From contig CM069442.1 in the NCBI GenBank assembly GCA_035610835.1, positions 57,577,950-57,641,949 on the forward strand: a DNA stretch of 64,000 nt. Reading direction: 5' to 3'. The notes under the pieces were generated by a model. It was not told the origin of the DNA and did no database searches. It saw only the letters and a program-made list of their open reading frames with translations. This stretch comes from Ophiura sarsii (Eukaryota > Echinodermata > Ophiuroidea > Amphilepidida > Ophiuridae). Below, piece after piece: positions 55,085-64,000 of this stretch. Both the position numbers and the translations under genes were made by a program. Numbering within the stretch: position 1 is the first letter of the stretch; each line of letters begins with the position of its first letter.

Positions 55085-55600
55085 TCTTGTACACCGGCTC
55101 CGCACCTTCATATGGAAAAAAACCCTTACGGTTTGTAGCAGTTCCATCACATGTAACACCTACTAACTTTAAAACCTGCTGATTCAAGTAGCTCCACCGC
55201 ATTCCAGGTCAGAGTGAAGATCTCATCAGCTCTAGTGCTGCTGGTTGGGAATGCTGCAATTGGATAGATGAAATTGCAAAACAATCCATGTACCATGAAG
55301 ACAAGCATATACTCTGCTAAACCATGTTCAGCCTCGGTCTTCTTATTGAGGTCGTCTTCAAAGTCACACAGGTTGTTCTGAGTTTCACCCAAGTCCTTAA
55401 ATCTAACCAGATTGCCCGTGGTCTTATCATACACCACATCTGATTCAATCTTCATCTCATCATATACGATATTGACGAATTTCTGACGTGGTTGTAGGGA
55501 GGCCATGCTGATTTCGTTCAGTAGCTGCTCCAAGGCTGACACAGAAAAGCCTGATTTGTCCCTGGTCCAGTGCGTATAGTCTCTCTAAATTCAAAGTCCG
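55085..55600 (-). pseudogene. P-element-like transposase, RNase H-like region
   Basis: Minus strand: YTHWTRDKSGFSVSALEQLL, FVNIVYDEMKIESDVVYDKT with the first Asp, GNLVRFKDLG, AEYMLVFMVHGLFCNFIYPI, FPTSSTRADEIFTLTWNAVE, LLESAGFKV. After GFKV the frame shifts, and a CDGT then NRK motif (second Asp region) is read in the next frame. This is the RNase H core of P/THAP9-related transposases as I recall them. The THAP domain is not seen and the C-terminal half is absent. Confidence 0.7.
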
Positions 55601-55756
55601 GGTAATTGTAAAAATGTAGATCCTAGGAGGGTCCTATATCTGTTTGGTGATGACAGCCTTAGATTGAGGCACCACTTTATTATCTTCAGGTGCCCTTGAT
55701 GCCCTCTGCGATCCTTGGTCTTAAGGGCCTTGAGTTAGTGGTCCCAGAAGAGGCGC

Positions 55757-56222
55757 TCAAATGACCCGGCAGGATACATTTCCCGTATCATAGTCGTTGA
55801 CTGGCCCATGATACTTGCCAATCCTTCTGAAACACCACTGTTTACAGTAACACCATTTGTGGCGATAGAGCGTGCCAACAGAGCGTGCCAACTTGTCCTC
55901 CATTACTTTTGATTGCCTTTTTAAGGTTGCCTTTGCTTTGGCAAGAGAACGTGCATGGGCCCGCAGTTTCGGTCTAGACATGTGTTTGATGGAAACATGA
56001 CTTAGGGCCTTCTTTGGGAACTGGCTGTTTCGTGGATTTAGGGAATGCCGACTTCAAGGTGTTTCCATACTTGGTGCAATTAGTACATCTGGCCTTGTCT
56101 GCACATAATAATGGGCAACTATTGGACCGGAAAGTCTCGCGGTATTGGCTGCCATTCCAATCGACGATGTCACTGAACCACTTCTCAGCTCCAATTATCG
56201 TATCATCGTAAGTTTTAGTCAT
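55757..56222 (-). pseudogene. Probable upstream part of the P-like transposase
   Basis: Two overlapping frames: CADKARCTNCTKYGNTLKSA, a Cys-bearing stretch, and MSRPKLRAHARSLAKAKATL followed by KRQSKVMEDKLARSVGT, a coiled coil as found before the RNase H region in this family. A frameshift lies near 55975. Confidence 0.5.
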
Positions 56223-56229
56223 ATTTGAG

Positions 56230-57130
56230 TACCGTATTATCCCTATTAAGCGCCTAGGGCGGTTAGGAAAGTCATTTTGGGTGGGCGCTTATTGTGTTAC
56301 CTTTTTTAAACTCATTTATCGTACTAAATAAAATGTACAAGTGGTCATTTGAAGATGCTGGTTTTGACAAGTTAAAAGAAATGCTATTCAAACCTTTTTG
56401 ATTAGATGAATTTACTATTTTCTCATAATTAGGTTCCTGATTTTGTGCGGATCATTTTGATACCAAGATCTCATTTGGGCCAAAAATGCAGATAGCCCTT
56501 TGTTGCACTAAACCCTCGACTTGCTATAGTATGTTTTACCTTTCACTCTTACCTTGAACACCCTGCCTTTTTTTATTCAAAAACTATCAAATTTCCTTTC
56601 AAGTTATTCTTTTTTTGGCTCTAAACTTGGCTAATTCTGTTCTCATATCCTTCAAATCATCCTCTATCTTTTTCAAGCTACCTGTGCATGCACAACTTCA
56701 TCTTCCAATTGTGTTTAGTTGAGCTACCAGTTTTGTGATACATTTTACGGGTATGTTTTGAATTTTCTCAATTGCTCTTTAAAGGAGGGTCCTGCAAGCA
56801 CAACATTGTGCATTATTCATATGTAAGAAAAATAATTATCGTGCCCAAATTGCGTAATTATATAGAACAAAGCATCATACTTATGACAAAAACGAATATA
56901 AATTCTCAACATGCAATTTTTAAATTTTCGCGGTGATCGAAGTCCCGGTGTTGATGTGATTTGCTGTAATCATACAGCTCTCGGCAAAAAGTGTTGCGTT
57001 TTTTTGATACACCATGTATTGCATTAATGTAAGCATTCACTTTTCCTTGTACTGTTTTAATGATTTATATAATATACTCTTTTAAGTATTTATTTGAGTA
57101 CATTAAGTATATATGACATGGTTCCCTATC
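56230..57130. other. Non-coding stretch, nothing recognised
   Basis: AT-rich, with no coding or RNA signature that I can support. Confidence 0.45.
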
Positions 57131-57131
57131 A

Positions 57132-57413
57132 TAAAGTGCTCAACAACAAAATGTCGTACACTTTGTTTAGATCCTTTAAAGTAACTTTCGATTTACCAAA
57201 CAGACTTGAAAATGTGACTTTTGAAAAGTGACCAATTTTCTTTAAATGGCGCTAATCATGGTTTATCTGTGTTGTTAGGTGTTATGTTTGGTATCAAAAT
57301 GTTCCAAAAAGATTGATCCAAATGTCTATCTAGCATGTTTGGTAAAACAATAATCGAAAGTTACTTTAAAGAACCTAAACAAATTGTATGACTATCTTTT
57401 GTTGAGCACTTTA
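57132..57413. mobile_element. 282-bp inverted-repeat MITE
   Basis: AAAGTGCTCAACAACAAAAT, TTTGTTTAGATCCTTTAAAG and AACTTTCGATTTACCAAACA on the left are mirrored on the right (TTACTTTAAAGAACCTAAAC, TTTTGTTGAGCACTTT). Flanks are ATCATA and TATATA; a TA duplication is possible. Confidence 0.82.
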
Positions 57414-57505
57414 TATACTTGTGCTCCAACACATCATAAGTTTGCCGCAACAGGTAGCACTGGTGCCTGCTGAAACCTGGAAGTCACATTCATGAATAAG
57501 CTTAC

Positions 57506-57670
57506 TGGTTGTGTATTCCCATTCACTGTACGTGTACATGTAGTACCCTGTGTATCATCCACTGCACTATCATCACTATCAAAATCGTTAATCAAGTCCT
57601 CATCTTCTTTGCTTTCAAAATCACTTTCATTCCCGCATTGCGAACCATCCATATATTTAGTATCATCATC
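57506..57670 (-). CDS. Candidate acidic exon
   Basis: Donor ACACAACCA|GTAAGC. Encodes VFDDDTKYMDGSQCGNESDF, ESKEDEDLINDFDSDDSAVD. Highly acidic, like N-terminal exons of nearby transposase genes. The acceptor (TTTTGAAG) is weak and its start lies in a duplicated segment. Confidence 0.35.
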
Positions 57671-58029
57671 AAATACCTTCAAAAGTCATTCGTGATGTCC
57701 TTCGCGTTGCCGTCTCTATTCGTTCTCCTGGCGGAATCTTGACTGAGAACTGCTAGCTGCTGCATTGTTCGTATTTAATGGCTAATTAAATAAATCAATG
57801 AATAGACGTCTCACTTGGAGAGTTGGGATGTTCTTCCAACCATCCATATATTTAGTATCATCATCAAATACCTTCAAAAGTCATTCGTGATGTCCTTCGC
57901 GTTGCCGTCTCTATTCGTTCTCCTGGCGGAATCTTGACTGAGAACTGCTAGCTGCTGCATTGTTCGTATTTAATGGCTAATTAAATAAATCAATGAATAG
58001 ACGTCTCACTTGGAGAGTTGGGATGTTCT
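57645..58029. repeat. Tandem duplication of a 195-bp segment
   Basis: CATCCATATATTTAGTATCA to TTGGAGAGTTGGGATGTTCT is present twice in a row (57645 and 57840), almost identical. The second copy contains the donor of the exon ending at 58010, and the first contains an orphan copy of that donor and the start of the 57506-57670 exon. Confidence 0.9.
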
Positions 58030-58439
58030 TCCATCCATCTTTCATGGAGTCCCTTGAGGCTTCTTTGGGCGACACCCTGTGTGATGTTTCTCCGATCATT
58101 TGCCGTCTTTTTGTCTGGTAACTCGTGACAGTTGTCAGATCGCTGGTAAAACTGGTGGACCTCAGTAACAGTATCATTGTGTAATGCATCACTACGTCGT
58201 TTCCTTTTAGTTGACTGTCCTGTGGGGCTTTTGCTGCGAGTATACTCTTTACTAGAGACACCAAGTTGGTTTCGAAAGTGTTGCCATGATGCGAAAGGGT
58301 ACTTTGCTTTGAGACATTTTGTTATTTTCACATACGGTTTACAGGGATTGTTGGTTTTTCCCATTCTTCGTCTTCTTCTTGCTTTCCGACCTCTTTGACT
58401 TCTTTGCAATGTTTTGCGGCTTCCACTGGATTTCACCAT
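58010..58439 (-). CDS. GQNKN-family transposase-like N-terminal exon
   Basis: Open frame from an ATG at 58439 (another at 58466) to a donor TCTCCAA|GTGAGA. A basic start (SRKTLQRSQRGRKARRRRRM) is followed by FASWQHFRNQLGVSS, TVTEVHQFYQRSDNCHELPD and LKGLHERWMEEHPNSPS. The VxxFYxRxDxxxELPDKK block matches the N-terminal signature of this transposase-like class. No following exon is identified with confidence. Confidence 0.5.
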
Positions 58440-58469
58440 GTGTTGTCTGGGACTGAAATATGACATAAA

Positions 58470-59740
58470 ATGTTCATCATTTAAAGGATACTCTGCGACG
58501 TCATTGACATTAAGTCAGTTTTTTTTTTCAAGCACAACTGCTGCAATCGGCCATCGGCTGCTACTGTAAGACGGAGATAGTTCTAGGTGACGGTAAACTG
58601 GTCACTGCGCGCACTGTTAAATAGTCTGTTAAACTAAACATCATATTATAACATCCTCCCCTCTTTGAATGAGAAGGCATCAAACATTCATCAGGAATGT
58701 TGTAATCGAATAAAGCTCCATATGAAGTGAGATCCAAAAGTGGTGAACATTTTTGTTTTATTTTTAACTTTAAACTTAACAATTTGGGTCTGCTGCTACA
58801 TGATGGGAGGATGGCACTCAAGTACAGGGAAAGCATTAGGGCCCAAAGTCTGGGGTCTATTTTCACCTCTGAGCATGCAAAGAATCAAAAAAGGGGAGAG
58901 GGTGAACATTTTATTTTTGGCGTGACAACTATTTTGCCAGGGACCATGTAGCCTATAGGCCCCAAAATTGGGGGTCTATTTAGGCTGGCATGCTCAGAGA
59001 GTTCTGTTGATGAGCAAATACTGCTCCATTCACAACTTTGAAAACTTTTTCTGCAATGTATACTCATGCATCAAACTTCTTCAGATTTGATTCTTCTGTT
59101 GGAAACTTGATTGATCTCTACCTTGTCAAAAATAAAAACGTCATACTGTGACTGTGTTTCTACCCATTCTCGTGAATAATTGAGGCTTGTATTTTTGCTT
59201 TCTCAAAACACTGTCCACTTGTTCTCATTCCTTCTTATTCTGCTGGATATTGCAGGGTATGTCAGCCTTACACAATGGTGGAAATGTGTAAAATGTGTTT
59301 TTACAGTGATTTAGTTTACATATTCTGACAAGGAGACTAGAATGGTAATCAATAGTGGCACCGATGCACAAGAATTGCACAATGGTGGATGTGTGTAAAT
59401 TATGGTTTTTTTTAAATTTTACGGTAATTTAGTTTACATATTCTGAAGGTCATTACCAAGTCCTCTCACAAACTATACCGGGTGGTTTAAAAACAAGTTG
59501 ACCCAAGTTCAAGGTAATTTTTCAACCACATTTATGATTTCAGAGAATTTGTTGTTTACTTAGTCTTGATCAGCAGTAAGTTTTGAAATTATCCTAAAAA
59601 AGGGGTACATGGCCGGGAGCGTCCTTTATAGAGGAGATGGAATGCATAAAATGGACTTACGATTATAAGTAAGCTTATTTTATTAATTTATGCTCTAAAA
59701 TACCCTTTTAAATGAAATGTTAATTTACTTATTTCCTATT
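58470..59740. other. Intergenic stretch with small direct repeats
   Basis: CACAATGGTGGAAATGTGTA and TTTAGTTTACATATTCTGA recur at 59272-59330 and 59378-59443 (offset about 105). GGGGTCTATTT plus GCATGC recur at 58851 and 58970. No gene was recognised. Confidence 0.5.
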
Positions 59741-59750
59741 ATATTCTTAC

Positions 59751-60090
59751 CTGGAATTTGAAGCTTGTAATTGCTCCGTCTCTCTTTCAGCCTGGTTATG
59801 TGTGTATTGCACTTATTTTTCATTGATGTTTTGTGACTCACGTGTTTCTGAAGTGCTCCGAAGCCGGACGTCCCATACTTGATAACTGTGCAGCACCAGA
59901 CGCAGAATGTTTGACCTGGCTCAAGTATTTTTCTGAAGCAATCCCCAGCCAAATATTCATCAGCAGTTCCTGGACATAAGACTTTATCCATCCATCCCCA
60001 AACCCATTTGTTTTTGATTTGCTTATCAATTTCTTTGACATCTGCAGAACCACCACGTTCGACAAATGTTACACGGCACCAATCATACAA
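59751..60090 (-). CDS. hAT-like zinc-finger exon
   Basis: Ends at donor ATTCCAG|GTAAGA. Encodes KNKWVWGWMDKVL, EYLAGDCFRKILEPGQTFCV and WCCTVIKYGTSGFGALQKHV, a C-x2-C plus H-x3-H type finger that I associate with N-terminal exons of invertebrate hAT-like transposases. The 5' limit is uncertain and no catalytic exon follows nearby. Confidence 0.45.
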
Positions 60091-60419
60091 CGAATTTTCT
60101 CATACAACACAAGGAGCTCGCTGAAAGTTCCTTTCTTTACTGGAGCACCGCATCACTTTTTACCGGGCTTTTTATTTAACCTGGTTCCGGCGGAATGCAT
60201 TTGCTGGTGTACATTTTCTATGCGTGTAAATGAGCCTAAAGAACACACAACCTTTCTAGTATTTTAGTATCTTAACAGCTCTTAGGTTGTACGCTGGATC
60301 ATGTATGAATCTATTACAAATTTCGAAATATGTGAATTAAAACATTTTTTTCTCTTAATCACGATGTTAGGCCTACGGATAACGGAATGACGATTTATAG
60401 CAACTCAAAACGGGCTCAA

Positions 60420-60885
60420 AACAACCCTTTTTGAGGAATTTGGGGGGTCCTCGGGTGAAATTTGCCCTTACCCCACTCCACCTCACCCCCAAATATTATA
60501 TCAAATTCACATCGAACTCAGAGACCACACATTTTGAGGCCAATTTTCCGGAAAACCAGAGTAATCCGGAAGATTCTCATGCCTGTAATCAGCAGTGTAG
60601 TGGCCATCTTTCCTGCATCCAAAAATGAACATATCCCAGATGTTATGAATGCCAAATCTCCTTTTGAGTTTACATACCTATCCAGGATTTTCCCATGATA
60701 GAATTCATTCAAATTGTCTATACGGTGCTTGGAAAATGTCAGTGACATATTAAAAAGTACTGGGAAAAGGTCCTGTGGGATGTCGCAATTGATGTTTACA
60801 ACACTGTCCACTTTTCTCTGGCAGTGCAGCGCCTCTTTAAAGTCAGAATTTTGTCACAAATATATCCTTGACCATGTCATACATA
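60420..60885. other. Unassigned stretch with a minus-strand open frame
   Basis: A 97-residue minus-strand frame (60811 to 60518) contains HRIDNLNEFYHGKILDRYVN and SKGDLAFITSGICSFLDAGK. I do not recognise it and see no clear splice sites, so no call is made. Confidence 0.25.
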
Positions 60886-60887
60886 CA

Positions 60888-61711
60888 GCAACAGCCCAAC
60901 AACATTCGCTTGTTCATGACTGATTGTGATGTCTGGTATATGTCTTGTGTGAGGCATTGACAGTCATCTGTCAAAATGCCCAACATTTTTCATAAAGGTA
61001 TTTTCTTCTAGCAATATTAAGGCCTGGCAAAGGTACCCTGAACCTATCTGCAATTACCGCCGAGGGATAGGTGTCACGCTTCAGAAGGTTCAGGGATTTC
61101 TCCTCGTTCTGCACCCTAGAAAACCATTCCTGGATTATCTTGGGAAAAAGGAAGTGGTAGAGGGGACAAGCTGGGTCTGGTCTCCCCAACCGGTGATCTG
61201 CGAGATGTTGGATTTGCTGCTGGATTCAACAACATTGACAATATCTTGCAAACAGTTAACATCGGACACAGCGAAGCGCCTCTTCACCAAGCCAAATCCA
61301 CCATCCAGGGCAAACTGTGTATGCCACGAGACTATGAAATGAATTGCAACAGACTTGTGGTAACCGTGCAGGACACGCCAGCAGAAGCAAAAAGTATACA
61401 TAGCGGTATTTGTTTTGTCTTGAACAGTTATCACAATGCAAATCAACATGGCCTTCTCTAAGGCCATAGACCTAAAAAAAAAATGGTGGAGATAGCTGAC
61501 GACAGTGTTACTTCCTCAGTTAGTTGACCTGCTGATCAACAATTTCACAGCTAACTCCAAACAGCTCACATTTCCGAGGGGTTAAAATTAAATTAGACCA
61601 GGCTGTCTGGGTCTCGCTGGAAAGTGCACCTGCTTGGCGAAATCAAAGCTATAGTGCATGGATCCCAACTGACGAGGCTTAAAGGCACTAGTCAATTTGA
61701 CTCCAGCATCA
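60888..61711 (-). pseudogene. GQNKN-family transposase-like C-terminal region, duplicate 1
   Basis: Minus-strand blocks in order: the FQGDP/CELFGV region near 61590-61680, MHCDNCSRQNKYRYVYFL (GQNKN motif with changes), CWRVLHGYHKSVAIHFIVSW, HTQFALDGGFGLVKRRFAV, LQDIVNVVESSS, LLKRDTYPSAVIADRFRVPL and PGLNIARRKYLYEK. The Gly of the GHTxF motif is Trp here and frames shift at least twice. A stretch of about 70 bases present in duplicate 2 (63226-63300) is deleted. A relic. Confidence 0.65.
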
Positions 61712-61984
61712 CCTGCAAACCATCCTTTATGCCAGAAGACAGTGACTTGTACTTACAAAGTTACACTATGTATTTTCTTGCCTCGCCTAGTATTCTTTAT
61801 CTGGTGTCACCCATAGCCTGGATGCTAATGCTTGTGGTCGGTCTTGTGGATGGTCTTGTGGTCGGTCTGTTGGTCCAGTATTATTGCCACATTGCCTCAT
61901 TTCATGTGTTTACCATCTGTTGGGGTTACATACATGTCCCTACCTACAGAGTGATTTGAGATGATTTTGGTTGCTTTGTTTCAT

Positions 61985-62757
61985 ACAAAGTTAATATTTG
62001 TGAAAAGGCCACCCTTCATTTGGGTTTCATTACTCTGATAATACTTACAAGGGTATTTGCCGGTTTGTTTATACTTCTGGTTTGTCTTACGACAGGTGTA
62101 CATATTTCTCAAATCCCTCCTAAGCTCACTTTCTGTCTTTGTTCCATTTTTTGTTGCTGTAATGTTTCGTTGTGTAATCTGCAAAATAATGATTATAATA
62201 AAACCACATTTTGTTATTCATAGTTGCAGTACATGCCACCAATACAAAGTTAATATTTGTGAAAAGGTTACCCTTCATTTGGGTTTCATTACTCTGATAA
62301 TACTTACTGGGTATTTGCTGGTTTCTTTATACTTTAGGTTTGTCTTGCGACAGGTGTACATATTTCTCAAATCCCTCCTAAGCTCACACTCTGTCTTTGT
62401 TCCATTTTTTTTGCTGTAATGTTTCGTTGTGTAATCTGCAAAATAATGATTATAATAAAACCACATTTTGTTATTCATAGTTGCAGTACATGCCACCAAT
62501 ACAAAGTTAATATTTGTGAAAAGGTTACCCTTCATTTGGGTTTCATTACTCTGATAATACTTACAGGGTATTTGCCGGTTTGTTTATACTTCTGGTTTGT
62601 CTTACGACAGGTATACATGTTTCTCAAATCCCTCCTGAGCTCACTTTCTGTCTTTGTTCCATCCTTTTTTTGTAATGTTTCATTGTGTAATATGCAAAAA
62701 TAATGATAATAATAAAACCACATTTTGTTATTCATAGTGTCAGTACATGCCACCAGT
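61985..62757. repeat. Three-copy tandem array, unit 258 bp, each carrying a small exon
   Basis: Unit starts at 61985, 62244 and 62501 (ACAAAGTTAATATTTGTGAA). On the minus strand each unit contains an exon-like segment reading TELRR-type peptide (GTKTESELRRDLRNMYTCRK) between an acceptor CATTACAG and a donor GTAAGTATTATC: 62156-62049 (108 nt) and 62413-62308 (106 nt). The third copy has lost the acceptor AG. It lies between the two transposase duplicates. Confidence 0.85.
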
Positions 62758-62965
62758 GCATTTTAATTTTCACAAACACACATGTCAATATAATAAGAGG
62801 ATACAGAAGCCGACAATGATGGGCAATTGAAAAGGTATTGAATTGTTGTTGTCAGGGGCGTATTGTATAAGTCTTGGAGTTTTGACTTTTTGGTCTGCAG
62901 TTTTGATTTAGTTAGTGTATTGCAATTAGGTTGCTGTTACGATGTTGAGTTCACACTGTATCGTA

Positions 62966-64000
62966 CTCAGCAACAGGGCAACAACATTCGCTTGTTCATG
63001 ACTGATTGTGATGTCTGGTATATGTCTTGTATCTGTCAAAATGCCTGAAATTTGTTCATAAAGGTATTGTCTTCTAGCAATATTAAGGCCTGGAAAAGGT
63101 ACCCTGAACCTATCTGCAATTACCGCCGGGGGATAGGTGTCACGCTTCAGAAGGTTCGGGGATTTCTCTTCGTCCAGCACATAGAACACCATTCCTGGAT
63201 TATCTTAGGAAAAATGGAAGTGGTGGAGGGCTTTCTTCCTGTTCTATGGGCGGAAGTCGTTGCCAAACATCTGCTGCCAGTTTTAAAAGGGAACAAGCTG
63301 GGTCTGGTCTTCCCAACCAATGATCTGCCAAGGTGTTGGATTTGCTGCTGGATTCAACAACATTGACAATATTTTACAGATGGTTAACATCGGACACAGC
63401 GAAGCGCCTCTTCACCAAGCCAAATCCACCATCCGGTGCAAACTGTGTATGCCCCGAGACTATGAAATGAATTGCAACAGATTTGTGATGGCGGTTTTTG
63501 TTTTTTCCTGAACAGTTATCACAATGCAAATCAACATGATCTTCTCCAAGGCCATAGACCTCAAAGAAATGGTGGAGATAGCTGATGACAGCGTTGCTTC
63601 CTCAGGTAGTTGACTTGCCGATCAACACCTTCACAGCTAACTCCAAACAGCTCACATTTCCGATGGGTTAAATTAAATTGGACCAGGCTGTCTGGGTCTC
63701 CCTGGAAAGTGCACCTGCTTGGCGAAATCAAAGTTGTAGTGCATGGATCCCAACTGACGAGGCTTAAAGGCACTTAGTCAATTTGACTCCAGCATCTACA
63801 GCTTTGATTGCTTCGCATACCCGATGACGGTACAAGTCCCATTCCTCATTAACATGGCTGAGGTGGTCCAGATAGGCTTGGCACGGACCTCGCTTTTCGG
63901 CACACCCAATGTTTGCAGCTGACATCAGTATGGTGTGGTTTAGCTGACACGTCCAGCACAGGTCTGTGGCAGGCTTGCAGCGAACTATATTAGGACAAAG
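62966..64000 (-). pseudogene. GQNKN-family transposase-like gene, duplicate 2, continuing past the right edge
   Basis: Read on the minus strand from the edge: RCKPATDLCWTCQLNHTILM with a Cys trio (63900-63990), HLSHVNEEWDLYRHRV, then MHYNFDFAKQVHFPG with a nonsense codon, CELFGVSCEGVDRQVNYL, VSGHTQFAPDGGFGLVKRRF (intact GHTxFxPD here), a stop in the next block, YPPAVIADRFRVPFPGLNIA and RRQYLYEQISGI. Domain order matches the class. Stops and frameshifts make it a relic. The N-terminal part lies outside the window. Confidence 0.7.

Noticed and set aside
61624..61959. A + strand frame of 111 codons with a hydrophobic stretch
   Set aside because: The first part is antisense to the transposase duplicate; the hydrophobic part (VVGLVDGLVVGLLV) comes from a short GGTCTTGTGG repeat.

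Overview
This is a eukaryotic, AT-rich, intron-bearing animal genome fragment that is very dense in transposable elements. The one clear single-copy host gene is an ortholog of TM7SF3 (transmembrane 7 superfamily member 3). It lies on the + strand in ten exons between 14329 and 31673 and gives about 568 residues. TM7SF3 together with the mix of DNA transposons (piggyBac, FLYWCH-type MULE, P-like, hAT-like, and an uncharacterised GQNKN-motif transposase-like family) suggests a marine invertebrate, most likely a deuterostome such as an echinoderm or hemichordate. That placement is inference; nothing in the window fixes the species.

Layout. 1-14 kb is intergenic and repeat-rich. It holds a 139-bp tandem array in which nearly every unit carries a perfect AGGTCAAAGGTCA direct repeat, a decayed piggyBac transposase (minus strand), dispersed relatives of its Lys-rich 5' end, a TA-flanked miniature inverted-repeat element (MITE), an A/C-only low-complexity tract and a 0.7-kb long-arm inverted-repeat element. 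14.3-31.7 kb is the TM7SF3 gene. Its introns contain a LINE 3' fragment split by a MITE, a 1.9-kb element with 6-bp target duplications, and several MITEs with clear TA, TAA or TTAA duplications. One MITE sits four bases inside intron 2 and overlaps the splice donor.

31.7-40 kb is non-coding. It is dominated by an imperfect palindrome of about 4 kb built around a repeated 13-mer, GTCACGGACGGAC, itself invaded by a 1.07-kb repeat. 40-50 kb holds minus-strand transposase material: the C-terminal half of a GQNKN-type transposase-like protein, then a spliced FLYWCH-MULE gene whose exons join in phase. Its acidic N-terminal exon is tandemly duplicated four times, and another N-terminal exon is broken by a tRNA-derived SINE whose target duplication is exactly the first 15 bases of that exon. 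50-64 kb is a graveyard of DNA transposon pieces, all on the minus strand: RT fragment, hAT-like zinc-finger regions, P-element-like RNase H region and several GQNKN-family fragments. It ends in a roughly 0.85-kb segmental duplication of one such transposase, separated by a three-copy tandem array that again carries a small exon.

Only TM7SF3 appears intact. All transposase genes show frameshifts, stops, internal deletions or missing ends, so they probably act only as relics. Exon borders were inferred by reading splice signals and phases; no transcript data were available.
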